This document shows, in pieces, positions 28,509-37,847 of a stretch of DNA of 64,000 nucleotides (the first letter of the stretch is position 1; each line of letters opens with the position of its first letter). Location of the stretch: NCBI GenBank assembly GCA_021603905.1, contig BQIU01000007.1, forward strand, positions 1-64,000, written 5' to 3'. The notes beneath the pieces are model-generated. The model was not told the origin of the DNA and did no database searches. It worked only from the letters and a program-made list of their open reading frames with translations. Source of the DNA: Nitrospirales bacterium (GTDB lineage Bacteria; Nitrospirota; Nitrospiria; Nitrospirales; UBA8639). The position numbers were made by a program, and so were the translations under genes.

Positions 28509-29291
28509 ATGTCAGAATATATTGAACACATCTCGTCAATGCAAGAAGAGGCATTAAGCACTGATGTGATGATCTTGTGTGGCGGACTAGGGACACGGCT
28601 CAGAACGGTGGTGAGTGATCGTCCCAAATCGATGGCAATCGTTGGGGGTCGTCCATTTTTGGAGTGGTGGTTACGTCGGCTCCACAAGGATGGATGTCGC
28701 CGTGTGATTTTGTGTGTTGGTTATATGGGAGACTCGATCCGTGAGTATTTTGGTGATGGGGAATGTGTAGGGCTCGCCCTGGAATATTCTGAGGAGCAAG
28801 AGCCGCTGGGGACCGGCGGCGCATTACGGCAAGGAGTGTCCTATTGTCAAACGGATTCAATCCTTGTTCTGAATGGTGATTCTTGGTGTGATGTGAATCT
28901 TTCTCAATTGCTTGAGTGGCATTCTACCAAGAAAGCGGAAGGTACTTTGCTGCTAATTCGTGTTGATGATCATACAAGATATGGACATGTTCGAGTTAGT
29001 CAATACAGTGAGATTATAGAGTTTGTAGAAAAAGGCGAGGGTCAAGCCAGAGCTGACTTGGTGAATGCCGGTATCTATGTCTTCTCGCGGCAACTTCTTG
29101 CCACGATCCCTCGATGTGGAGCTATTTCACTTGAACGAGAGGTTCTTCCCGGCTGGGTTGGACGAGGTTTATGCGGGTATACGGGAAAAGGCAATTTTAT
29201 TGATATTGGTGTACCGGAGTCCTATGCAGAGGCAGATCTTATGTTTTGGAACAAGCGTGATCACATTGGAAAATTTGCCCTGAAAAACTAA
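28509..29291 (+). CDS. Nucleotidyltransferase, HddC-like (D-glycero-D-manno-heptose 1-phosphate guanylyltransferase family)
   Basis: DVMILCGGLGTRLRTVVSDRPKSMAIVGGRPFLEWWLRRL...LVLNGDSWCDV; adjacent to an HddA-like kinase. ORF opens at 28467. Confidence 0.8.
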   Translation: MSEYIEHISSMQEEALSTDVMILCGGLGTRLRTVVSDRPKSMAIVGGRPFLEWWLRRLHKDGCRRVILCVGYMGDSIREYFGDGECVGLALEYSEEQEPLGTGGALRQGVSYCQTDSILVLNGDSWCDVNLSQLLEWHSTKKAEGTLLLIRVDDHTRYGHVRVSQYSEIIEFVEKGEGQARADLVNAGIYVFSRQLLATIPRCGAISLEREVLPGWVGRGLCGYTGKGNFIDIGVPESYAEADLMFWNKRDHIGKFALKN

Positions 29292-29335
29292 CAGTCATCT
29301 GACTGAGCGGATAAACACATGTTGAGAATCACCTC

Positions 29336-30400
29336 ATGATCATTAGTCGCACACCATTTCGAATTTCATTTTTTGGCGGAGGGACTGATTACCCTGCTTG
29401 GTATCGAAAACATGGAGGAATGGTGTTGGCTGCTACGATTGATAAATATTGTTATCTATCGTGCAGATACCTTCCACCTTTTTTTGAGCACCGGATTCGG
29501 ATTGTCTATTCCAAAATCGAAAGCTGTCAAACAATAGATGAGATTCAACATCCTGCAGTGAGAGAAGTTCTTCGGGCATTGCACATCGATCAGGGTGTAG
29601 AAATACATCATGATGGTGACCTCCCTGCTCGTAGTGGAATGGGGACGAGTTCGGCCTTTACCGTTGGGCTTCTTCATGCCTTGTACGGGTTAAAAGGGTA
29701 CATGCCGACTAAGCAACAACTTGCGATAGAAAGTATCGCCATTGAGCAGGATCAACTCAATGAAACTGTCGGATCTCAGGATCAGGTTCTTGCGGCCCAT
29801 GGCGGATTAACTCAAGTGACATTTCAAATGAATGGTCAAATCTCAGTAGCGCCGGTCGTGTTGACCCAAGAACGGATTGTTGAACTGAACTCTCATCTTA
29901 TGCTGTTTTATACCGGTTTGAAACGCACAGCTGCCAATGTGGCTGAAACATATGTCCATGACCTCGAAGCGAGAAAACGCCAATTACGTATCATGAAGGA
30001 TCTTGTCGATGAGGGTCTGTCGATTCTCAATAGTGGATCCAATCTCAATGGTTTTGGAGAGTTACTTCATGAGGGTTGGATTGCGAAACGAACATTGAGC
30101 GCTATGGTGTCAAATAGTGAGGTTGATTTGATATATGAGCGAGCACGGAAGGCTGGTGCTCTAGGTGGAAAGTTAACGGGGGCAGGGGGCGGAGGTTTTC
30201 TTCTTCTGTTTGTATCTCCAGATTGTCAGGAAGATGTTCGAAAGGCTCTGCAGGATCTTATCTGTGTGCCTTTTAAGTTTGATTTCACCGGCAGTCAAGT
30301 GATCTTTTGTGACCGGGAAGAAGACTATTCTTCTTCTGCCCGAGCACGTCAAATGGCTCCACGCCCGATGTTTAAAGAGGCGAGTCTCGTTCGGCCTTAG
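29336..30400 (+). CDS. GHMP kinase, HddA-like (D-glycero-D-manno-heptose 7-phosphate kinase family)
   Basis: MIISRTPFRISFFGGGTDYPAWYRKHGG...LPARSGMGTSSAFTVGLLHAL...GALGGKLTGAGGGGFLLLF. Confidence 0.85.
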   Translation: MIISRTPFRISFFGGGTDYPAWYRKHGGMVLAATIDKYCYLSCRYLPPFFEHRIRIVYSKIESCQTIDEIQHPAVREVLRALHIDQGVEIHHDGDLPARSGMGTSSAFTVGLLHALYGLKGYMPTKQQLAIESIAIEQDQLNETVGSQDQVLAAHGGLTQVTFQMNGQISVAPVVLTQERIVELNSHLMLFYTGLKRTAANVAETYVHDLEARKRQLRIMKDLVDEGLSILNSGSNLNGFGELLHEGWIAKRTLSAMVSNSEVDLIYERARKAGALGGKLTGAGGGGFLLLFVSPDCQEDVRKALQDLICVPFKFDFTGSQVIFCDREEDYSSSARARQMAPRPMFKEASLVRP

Positions 30401-30413
30401 AGTCTATCCAATT

Positions 30414-31646
30414 ATGACAACCATGTATTCGAAAACTCATGTAGCCCCATTTCCTCACACAGGGACCTCGAGGCCAAGCTTACGTTGGCCATTGATGCAA
30501 AACAATATTGAACGTGTTGATTTGGATGCATTGATTAGCTATTTGCGTCAAGAGGACCCAATATTAACACAATCAAAACAGGTCGAGGCGTTCGAACGCG
30601 AATGGTCACATTGGCTAGGTGTCAAGTTTAGTGTTTTTGTCAATTCAGGGTCCTCGGCCAATCTCTTGACGCTTGCGGCTCTTCGAGAACGAATGGGGAT
30701 TGGTAAAATTATTGTTCCGACCTTAACGTGGGTGTCCGACATTGCCTCTGTCATTCAGAATGGGTTCGATCCAGTGTTTGTCGATATAAATCCTCATACA
30801 TTAGGGATGGATACTGAACAGGTTCTGGCAAAAATTACCTCTGATACACGAGCCGTATTTTTAACACATGTCTTGGGATTTAATGCCTTGACCGAGAAGT
30901 TGCGCGATGTACTATGTCAGAAAAATATTCTACTCATCGAAGATGTGTGTGAATCTCATGGCACCACGTATCGAGGACGTAAGGCTGGTAGCTTTGGAGT
31001 CATGTCGAACTTCTCGTTCTATTACGCGCATCATATGAGTACGATCGAAGGAGGTATGATTTGCACGAATGATCAGGAATTGTATCAAGTCTTACGTATG
31101 CTTCGGTCTCATGGGATGGTGCGAGAAGCTTCGTCAAAGGAACTAAAGACTCAGTATGCGCAACAGTATCCTGATTTGAATCCAGATTTTATTTTTTCCA
31201 TGCCTGGCTACAACGTGAGGAACACTGAGCTCAATGCTGTCTTAGGCCGTTCACAGCTCAAGAGGTTGGATGCGCGTAATTCTATTCGAACGGAAAATTT
31301 CGTAACGTTTGTTGAAAACCTTGATGAAGAAAAATACCAAACAACATTTTCCGTCGAAGGTAGCTGTAATTATGCCCTGGTTCTTGTGTTGAAGCAGCCA
31401 GATGAAAGTTTACGTGATCGAGTCGAATTCGTATTGCGAGAGTGCGGAGTCGAGTTTCGCCGGGGAACGTCTGGAGGCGGCAATCAGTTACGCCAACCCT
31501 ATATAAGAAGACGCTTTCCGGAGAATGAATTTCTTAAGTTTCCCTATGTGGAGCACGTGCATTTCTTTGGATTCTATATTGGAAATTATCCTGAATTAAA
31601 TAAAGAGAAAATTCTATCGTTGTGTTCGATATTGAATGAACTCTAA
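30414..31646 (+). CDS. DegT-fold PLP enzyme, ColD/E1(RfbH)-type sugar 3-dehydratase-like (His at the lysine position)
   Basis: FVNSGSSANLLTLAAL...LIEDVCESHGTTYRGRKAGSFGVMSNFSFYYAHHMSTIEGGMICT. ORF opens at 30309; ATG at 30414 chosen. Confidence 0.85.
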   Translation: MTTMYSKTHVAPFPHTGTSRPSLRWPLMQNNIERVDLDALISYLRQEDPILTQSKQVEAFEREWSHWLGVKFSVFVNSGSSANLLTLAALRERMGIGKIIVPTLTWVSDIASVIQNGFDPVFVDINPHTLGMDTEQVLAKITSDTRAVFLTHVLGFNALTEKLRDVLCQKNILLIEDVCESHGTTYRGRKAGSFGVMSNFSFYYAHHMSTIEGGMICTNDQELYQVLRMLRSHGMVREASSKELKTQYAQQYPDLNPDFIFSMPGYNVRNTELNAVLGRSQLKRLDARNSIRTENFVTFVENLDEEKYQTTFSVEGSCNYALVLVLKQPDESLRDRVEFVLRECGVEFRRGTSGGGNQLRQPYIRRRFPENEFLKFPYVEHVHFFGFYIGNYPELNKEKILSLCSILNEL

Positions 31647-31691
31647 TGATATGCACTGCAATATATATTGGTATGAGAAGGGGAGTGACTG

Positions 31692-33224
31692 ATGAGGTAT
31701 AGATCGTGTCTTGATGTAGTGTTGATTAATCCTGGTAATCGAACGCAAATTTATCAATCCCTCGGATCGAGCCTGTCTGCTCTTGAGCCTCCAGTATGGC
31801 CAGGCTTAATGGCGACGTTTCTGAGGAAGCGAGGATATACGGTTTCGATTATCGATGCCAATGGAGAAACGCTTTCTCCGATGGAGACTGCGCAACGTGT
31901 TTCTGATTTGAACCCACAATTGGTCGTTGTCGTGGTCTATGGGCATAATCCTTCGGCGTCGACGCAGGTCATGCCCTCGGCTGGTGCCATTTGCACCGCA
32001 CTAAAAGACATACATCCTGAACAGAAAATTTTGATGCTTGGTGGCCATGTGTCGGCATTACCCGAGCGGACATTGCGTGAAGAACATGTTGATTATGTCT
32101 GTGGGGGAGAAGGCTTGTTCACTATTGCTGAACTTATTGAGCTGCTCAGAGCCCAAGGTGAAGCAGATATTCGCAAGGTTCATGGTCTCTACTATTGGGA
32201 CGATGGCCATATTGTGAAAACAGAACCTGGAAAGAATCTCGATACGCTTGATGAAGACATGCCAGGATTAGCGTGGGACTTACTGCCGATGAACAACTAT
32301 CGAGCGCACAATTGGCATTGTTTCGGGTTTGTAGATCAACGTGAACCGTATGCTTCGGTTTATACGACACTTGGGTGTCCCTATCACTGTACCTATTGTT
32401 GTATTCAAGCGCCATTTAAGGTGGGAGAATCTGCGTTAGGATATGTTGAAAACGTCAATAGTTATCGTTTTTGGAGTCCGGAGTCGGTCATGGCGCAAAT
32501 TGATGTGTTGGTGAATCAGTATGGTGTGCGCAATATCAAATTTGCCGATGAAATGTTCGTTCTAAACAAGCGTCATGTGAATACTATTTGCGATTTGATC
32601 CTTGAACGAGGCTACGACTTAAACATTTGGGCCTACGCCAGAGTCGATACGGTTAAAGATGATATGGCAGAGAAACTCAAACAAGCGGGTTTTCACTGGC
32701 TGTGTTTTGGGATTGAGGCTGGTAGTGGACGAGTAAGAGATGAGGTGTTGAAGTCGTACAAGCAGGACCTCGTGTATAAAACTATCGAGCATGTGCGAGC
32801 TGAGGGAATTAATGTCATTGCCAATTATATTTTTGGGCTACCAGAAGATGACCATGAAACCATGCAAGCCACGATGGATCTTTCGTTAGAACTTAATTGT
32901 GAGTTTGCGAACTTCTATAGCGCGATGGCCTATCCAGGTTCAGGTCTCTACAACCAAGCGATTCAACAAGGGTGGGCATTGCCCTCAAAATGGTCTGGAT
33001 ATTCACAGCATGCTGTCGACTCACTGCCTCTTCCGACCAAGTATATTTCCGGGGAAGAAGTCTTAGCGTTTCGTGATCAGGCCTGGCAGCAGTATTTTGA
33101 GAGTCCCCGTTACCTTTATATGATCGAGCAAAAATTTGGTATCGATACCCGAAAGCACATACAGGAAATGGCTTCGTACACGCTGGAACGACAGTATGTG
33201 GTCCCGGTGGGAGCAGTGAAGTGA
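31692..33224 (+). CDS. B12-binding-domain radical SAM protein
   Basis: N-terminal B12-binding-like region (PGLMATFLRKRGYTVSIIDANGE...) and CPYHCTYC (CX3CX2C) radical SAM cluster. Confidence 0.9.
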   Translation: MRYRSCLDVVLINPGNRTQIYQSLGSSLSALEPPVWPGLMATFLRKRGYTVSIIDANGETLSPMETAQRVSDLNPQLVVVVVYGHNPSASTQVMPSAGAICTALKDIHPEQKILMLGGHVSALPERTLREEHVDYVCGGEGLFTIAELIELLRAQGEADIRKVHGLYYWDDGHIVKTEPGKNLDTLDEDMPGLAWDLLPMNNYRAHNWHCFGFVDQREPYASVYTTLGCPYHCTYCCIQAPFKVGESALGYVENVNSYRFWSPESVMAQIDVLVNQYGVRNIKFADEMFVLNKRHVNTICDLILERGYDLNIWAYARVDTVKDDMAEKLKQAGFHWLCFGIEAGSGRVRDEVLKSYKQDLVYKTIEHVRAEGINVIANYIFGLPEDDHETMQATMDLSLELNCEFANFYSAMAYPGSGLYNQAIQQGWALPSKWSGYSQHAVDSLPLPTKYISGEEVLAFRDQAWQQYFESPRYLYMIEQKFGIDTRKHIQEMASYTLERQYVVPVGAVK

Positions 33225-34117
33225 AAAGTCAGGAGAGGGAAGTGAGACAAGATGCGGAGGATGTACAACGAGCGACGAATGAAAAGATGGATATTGAAGA
33301 ACTGAAGAGTAAGTCACAGTGGTTAAGGCAGGAGCTGTTTGAATTGGTGATGCGGGTCAAGAAAGGACACATTCCATCTTCGTATTCCTGTGCAGAGATG
33401 GTATTGGCTCTCATGTATGGTGGTTATTTTCATGGTTATCCTAACGATCCTCGTCATTCGGATAGAGATCGGCTAATCATTAGCAAAGGACATGCTGCGA
33501 TGGTGTTATATCCTATTCTTGCCGACCTCGGATATTTCACGACTAACGAACTAGAGAAATTTACGAAACCTGATGGTCTTCTGCGCATGTATGCGGATCA
33601 TAGTATTCCTGGCATTGAGTCGATTACAGGCTCATTGGGGCATGGACTCGGTATCGGCTGCGGGTATGCCTATGCGGCTAAACAGGATCACAAATCGTAT
33701 CGAACATTTGTCGTGGTTGGGGATGGTGAATGTTATGAAGGGTCGGTCTGGGAGTCGGCGATGTTTGCCGCTCATCATCAACTAACGAATCTAGTGGTCA
33801 TTGTGGATCGCAATCGACTCTGTATTATGGAAGAAACCGAGCGATGTATGAAATTAGATTCATTGGAAGCGAAGTGGGAAGCGTTTGGTTGGGAGGCGAT
33901 GTCGATTGACGGACATGCCTATCGTGAAATTCTTCCAGCATTGACACAAGCGACGTCGAATCACTCAGGAAAACCTTTTGCGATTATCTCGAATAGTGTC
34001 AAGGGGAAAGGGATTTCCTTCATGGAAAATCAAGCTCTCTGGCATAACAGAATGCCGAATGACGATGAGATGGAGCAGGCACGAAACGAACTGTTGAGCA
34101 ATTGCATTGTGAACTAA
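33221..34117 (+). CDS. Transketolase N-terminal (TPP-binding) subunit
   Basis: RLIISKGHAAMVLYPILADLGYF...SLGHGLGIGCGYAYAAK...VVVGDGECYEGSVWESAMFAAHH. Confidence 0.9.
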   Translation: MKSQEREVRQDAEDVQRATNEKMDIEELKSKSQWLRQELFELVMRVKKGHIPSSYSCAEMVLALMYGGYFHGYPNDPRHSDRDRLIISKGHAAMVLYPILADLGYFTTNELEKFTKPDGLLRMYADHSIPGIESITGSLGHGLGIGCGYAYAAKQDHKSYRTFVVVGDGECYEGSVWESAMFAAHHQLTNLVVIVDRNRLCIMEETERCMKLDSLEAKWEAFGWEAMSIDGHAYREILPALTQATSNHSGKPFAIISNSVKGKGISFMENQALWHNRMPNDDEMEQARNELLSNCIVN

Positions 34118-34128
34118 GGGACCTTTCC

Positions 34129-35082
34129 ATGACGACTGGACAAGAACTTCCCAGAGATGTCTTCATTGAGGCCATTCGACAAGAGTCGGCACACAACAAG
34201 GAAATCTATTTCATGAGTGCAGACTTAGGCGCGAAAGCTCTTGACCGTTTTCGTGTTGAGGCCAACGCTCAGTTTATTCATGCTGGCATTTGCGAGCAAA
34301 ACATGATTGATGTCGCGGCTGGGTTGGCATTAAATGGGAAGACGGTCTATGTCTATGCCATGGCGCCATTCGTGACCTTGCGCTGTTATGAGCAAATAAA
34401 AGTGGCCATTGCATCGATGGATCTTCCGCTGACGATCATCGGAGTTGGGGTTGGCTATGGTTATGATGATGCTGGTCCGACGCATTATGCCACGGAGGAT
34501 GTGAGTTGCATGCGTGCGTTGGGAGGCATTGAGATAATCACGCCTTGCGATACGGAATCGGTTCTCGCGACAGCGAAGCTTACGTATTCTCAACCAGCAT
34601 TACGCTATGTGCGTTTGGATCGCGTTTTTCTGCCACCAGTTTACATGCCTGGGGAGACCAAGTTTTTGTCTCAGGGAATGGTCGAAGTTGAACAAGGTCG
34701 AGATGTCTGCATCATTACGGCTGGTTACATGATTCGGAAAGCATTAGAGGTCAAGAAAAAACTCGTTAGTTTAAATATTCATGCAGGCGTGATTGATCTC
34801 TATCGTTTGAAGCCACTTAATCTTGAAATATTGAAATCGATAGTGATGCGTTATTCGCGTATCGTCACGCTTGAAGAACATTTTCTGAGTGGAGGACTTG
34901 GGGGAGCGATTGCTGAAGGATGCTTCGATGCCGATCTTCGAAAGCCGGTGCTCCGTCTAGGCATCCCTGACCATTATCATTTTGAAAATGGTGGAAGGGA
35001 GTATTTACATCACCTCGCTGGACTTGACGTTGCCACGGTGACGGATCGAGTTGCACACTTTTGCCAGAAAAGTGGTGAATAA
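34129..35082 (+). CDS. Transketolase C-terminal (pyrimidine-binding) subunit
   Basis: FMSADLGAKALDRFR...FIHAGICEQNMIDVAAGLALNGKTVYVYAMAPFVTLRCYEQIKV. ORF opens at 34102. Confidence 0.9.
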   Translation: MTTGQELPRDVFIEAIRQESAHNKEIYFMSADLGAKALDRFRVEANAQFIHAGICEQNMIDVAAGLALNGKTVYVYAMAPFVTLRCYEQIKVAIASMDLPLTIIGVGVGYGYDDAGPTHYATEDVSCMRALGGIEIITPCDTESVLATAKLTYSQPALRYVRLDRVFLPPVYMPGETKFLSQGMVEVEQGRDVCIITAGYMIRKALEVKKKLVSLNIHAGVIDLYRLKPLNLEILKSIVMRYSRIVTLEEHFLSGGLGGAIAEGCFDADLRKPVLRLGIPDHYHFENGGREYLHHLAGLDVATVTDRVAHFCQKSGE

Positions 35083-36023
35083 TGCCTGCCGATACAGTCA
35101 TAGCAGTGACGTCTTCTTCATTTGCAAGCGATTCGTATCTTCGTGAGCAGCTTTTACATTTTTTTCCCAACAGCCTATTGAATTGTGAAAAACAAAAGTT
35201 GTCTCGTGAGGCTCTTATAAAATTTCTCAAGCCTGCTGATGGCATCATACTTGGCACTGATCAGGTTGATGCGCAACTGTTAGAGTCGTGTCCTCGACTC
35301 CAATTTGTTTCGAAATATGGAGTTGGGATGGATAATATTGATCGAGCTGCATGCGAGGCTCGTGGTGTTCATATCGGCTGGACTGGTGGAGTGAACAGGT
35401 TGTCGGTCGCTGAACAAGTTCTGGGGTTTATGTTGAGTCTTTGTCGAAACCTGTATCAATCCTCTGTCAAATTGAAAACCGGGACATGGGAGAAGCAGGG
35501 TGGCGCACAGCTTAGTGGGAAAACCATCGGTATCGTCGGCTTGGGTCATATTGGGAAGGAACTCGTTCGCTTGCTACAACCCTTTTCGTGTCGTATTTTG
35601 GTGAACGATATTATCGATCAATCGGCGTTTTGCCTGCAGTACGCTCTGGAAAAGGCGTCATTGACGGAGCTGGTGTCGGAGTCCAATATTGTGACCATCC
35701 ATACCCCGTTGACAACAATCACTCGACATCTCGTGAATCTTGACCTGCTTTCTTGCATGAAACCAAATGCGTTTTTAATTAATACTTCACGAGGGGGCGT
35801 GGTGAATCAACAGCATCTCAAGGAGTCACTGAGGAAAGGGCTAATTGCTGGCGCGGCCATTGATGTGTATGAAGATGAGCCAGCCTCAGATCCAGAGTTG
35901 TTGGAGTTGCCGAATGTATTTTGTACTCCCCACATCGGAGGAAACTCAAAAGAAGCCATACGCGCTATGGGTTGTAGTGCGATAGAGCATGTCAAAACCT
36001 TTTTTCAGGTGAATGAATCATGA
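35082..36023 (+). CDS. D-isomer-specific 2-hydroxyacid dehydrogenase (phosphoglycerate dehydrogenase-like)
   Basis: GIVGLGHIGKELVRLL...LINTSRGGVVNQQHLKESL...AIDVYEDEPASDPELLELPNVFCTPHIGG. Confidence 0.9.
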   Translation: MPADTVIAVTSSSFASDSYLREQLLHFFPNSLLNCEKQKLSREALIKFLKPADGIILGTDQVDAQLLESCPRLQFVSKYGVGMDNIDRAACEARGVHIGWTGGVNRLSVAEQVLGFMLSLCRNLYQSSVKLKTGTWEKQGGAQLSGKTIGIVGLGHIGKELVRLLQPFSCRILVNDIIDQSAFCLQYALEKASLTELVSESNIVTIHTPLTTITRHLVNLDLLSCMKPNAFLINTSRGGVVNQQHLKESLRKGLIAGAAIDVYEDEPASDPELLELPNVFCTPHIGGNSKEAIRAMGCSAIEHVKTFFQVNES

Positions 36024-36910
36024 ATATTTTGATTCTTGGGGGAGCAGGGTTTTTGGGAAGTTACGTTGCTGATGAATTTTTGAAGCGCGGCCATGCCGTG
36101 ACAATTTTTGATAAGCGCTCGTCTGACTATCTTCAATCTGAGCAGAAGATGGTCATTGGCGATTTACTCGATCGGCAAGCCGTTCATGACGTGGTGAATG
36201 GACAAGATATTGTCTACAATTTTGCTGGATTTGCCGACTTGAATGCCTCGATTAATAATCCATTACCGGTTCTAGAACTTAATATCTTAGGTAATGCCAA
36301 TGTTCTTGATGCCTGCGTGACGCATTCAGTGTCTCGATTCGTCTATGCCAGCACGGCCTATGTATTTTCGTCAAAGGGATCGTTTTACGGTGTGAGCAAA
36401 CGCTGTTCGGAAAAAATTATTGAAGAGTTTAGCCGACAATTTGGACTTGATTACACCATTATTCGCTATGGCTCTGTTTATGGACCACGGTCAGATTCGC
36501 AAAACCGCATTTATAAATTGATCAAACAGGCTTTGCTGGAAGGAAAGATAACCTTTCAAGGAGACGGAGAAGAAGAGCGGGAGTACATTCATGTCCAGGA
36601 TGCTGCCACATTAAGCGTACAGATCTTGACCGAAGAGTATCGCAATCAACATGTCATGCTTACTGGTGTTGAACGGTTTAAGTATTCGCAGTTGCTGAAT
36701 ATGATTCGGGAAATGATGGATGATGGCATAAATATTGAATATCTTCGCAAGGAATATCATGGACATTATGTCTATACACCCTATTCATTCATACCAGAAC
36801 CAGGAAAGAAGATGATTTGCAATCCATTTATTGACTTTGGCCAAGGGTTGCTTCAGACAATTGGTGAAATCCACGAATCGTTACAAGCCGAATCTGTCAT
36901 ACCCCGGTAA
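36020..36910 (+). CDS. NAD-dependent epimerase/dehydratase (extended SDR)
   Basis: MNILILGGAGFLGSYVADEFLKRGHAVTIFDK; catalytic YGVSK. Confidence 0.88.
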   Translation: MNILILGGAGFLGSYVADEFLKRGHAVTIFDKRSSDYLQSEQKMVIGDLLDRQAVHDVVNGQDIVYNFAGFADLNASINNPLPVLELNILGNANVLDACVTHSVSRFVYASTAYVFSSKGSFYGVSKRCSEKIIEEFSRQFGLDYTIIRYGSVYGPRSDSQNRIYKLIKQALLEGKITFQGDGEEEREYIHVQDAATLSVQILTEEYRNQHVMLTGVERFKYSQLLNMIREMMDDGINIEYLRKEYHGHYVYTPYSFIPEPGKKMICNPFIDFGQGLLQTIGEIHESLQAESVIPR

Positions 36911-36925
36911 TCTTGTGAGCGACTT

Positions 36926-37552
36926 ATGAGCGATCGTCAATTTCTCGACGCATATTATAAAAAGTTCGAAGAACACTTGATGTCCGTAGATGTCCATGCT
37001 CAATTGATCGCGTTGAAAGATCTCATTCTATCCTCGCAGGTCTTGGGGAAAAAAATGATTATAGCTGGAAATGGGGGGAGTGCAGCCATTGCGAGTCACT
37101 GTGCCATTGATTTTACAAAAGCTGCCGGCATGCGTTGCGTGAGTTTCAACGAATCCTCATTGATCACTTGCTTTGCGAATGATTATGGGTATGAACATTG
37201 GCTGGAGAAAGCCTTGGAGTTTTATGCGGACGATGGGGATCTGGTGGTCCTGATCAGTTCCAGTGGACGTTCGATGAACATGGTTCGGGCAGCTGACTAT
37301 ACGACTCAACGCGGGCTTACTCTCGTGACCTTTACCGGATTTTCTGCATCTAATCCGCTTCGATCTCGTGGAGATATCAATCTCTGGCTCAAAAGTCGAT
37401 CTTACAACCATATTGAAACGTTTCATCAGCTCTGGCTACTCTCGGTTTGTGATCTCATCGTTGAAATGAGGCAGCCAAAGCCTCTGACGAAAAAGTCACT
37501 TTCCCGCCCTACACTTCGAACGATAACCCTCCCAGTCGATTCCGCTGCCTAA
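36926..37552 (+). CDS. gmhA: SIS-domain phosphoheptose isomerase (GmhA-like)
   Basis: KKMIIAGNGGSAAIASHCAIDFTKAAGMRCVSFNESSLITCFANDYGYEHWLEKALEFYADDGDLVVLISSSGRSMN. Confidence 0.85.
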   Translation: MSDRQFLDAYYKKFEEHLMSVDVHAQLIALKDLILSSQVLGKKMIIAGNGGSAAIASHCAIDFTKAAGMRCVSFNESSLITCFANDYGYEHWLEKALEFYADDGDLVVLISSSGRSMNMVRAADYTTQRGLTLVTFTGFSASNPLRSRGDINLWLKSRSYNHIETFHQLWLLSVCDLIVEMRQPKPLTKKSLSRPTLRTITLPVDSAA

Positions 37553-37637
37553 TCATTCCCCAGGGATTCAAGTTTTCAGTTTGTACTGTGCCATTGAACG
37601 TATCCCTACACTTCCCTGCCAGTCTGTCTTCCAGTCC

Positions 37638-37660
37638 GTCAATGTCTTGACGTCTGTCAA
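37638..37660. repeat. Alternating 5-mer motif GTCAA-N4-TTGAC-N4-GTCAA
   Basis: GTCAATGTCTTGACGTCTGTCAA in the gap before 37848; regular 9-nt spacing read directly. Confidence 0.4.
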
Positions 37661-37847
37661 ATTTTCTCATAATTGCTCAATCAAACCGGCTACTGTCTTT
37701 GTTGATGAAAACTGTTTGAAATCAATACGTTAAGCAATCGATTGTGAGAGGTCTAGGTTTTGCTTAGTCATCGTATTCAGGGCATATGGCGTCATACGCG
37801 ATTTATGAACCTGTTTGGATAACAATCAACCGGAAAACGACTTGACC

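Noticed and set aside
30309-30413. N-terminal extension of the ColD/E1-like ORF (MTGKKTILLLPEHVK...)
   Set aside because: It overlaps the preceding GHMP kinase coding region; ATG at 30414 gives a normal-length enzyme.
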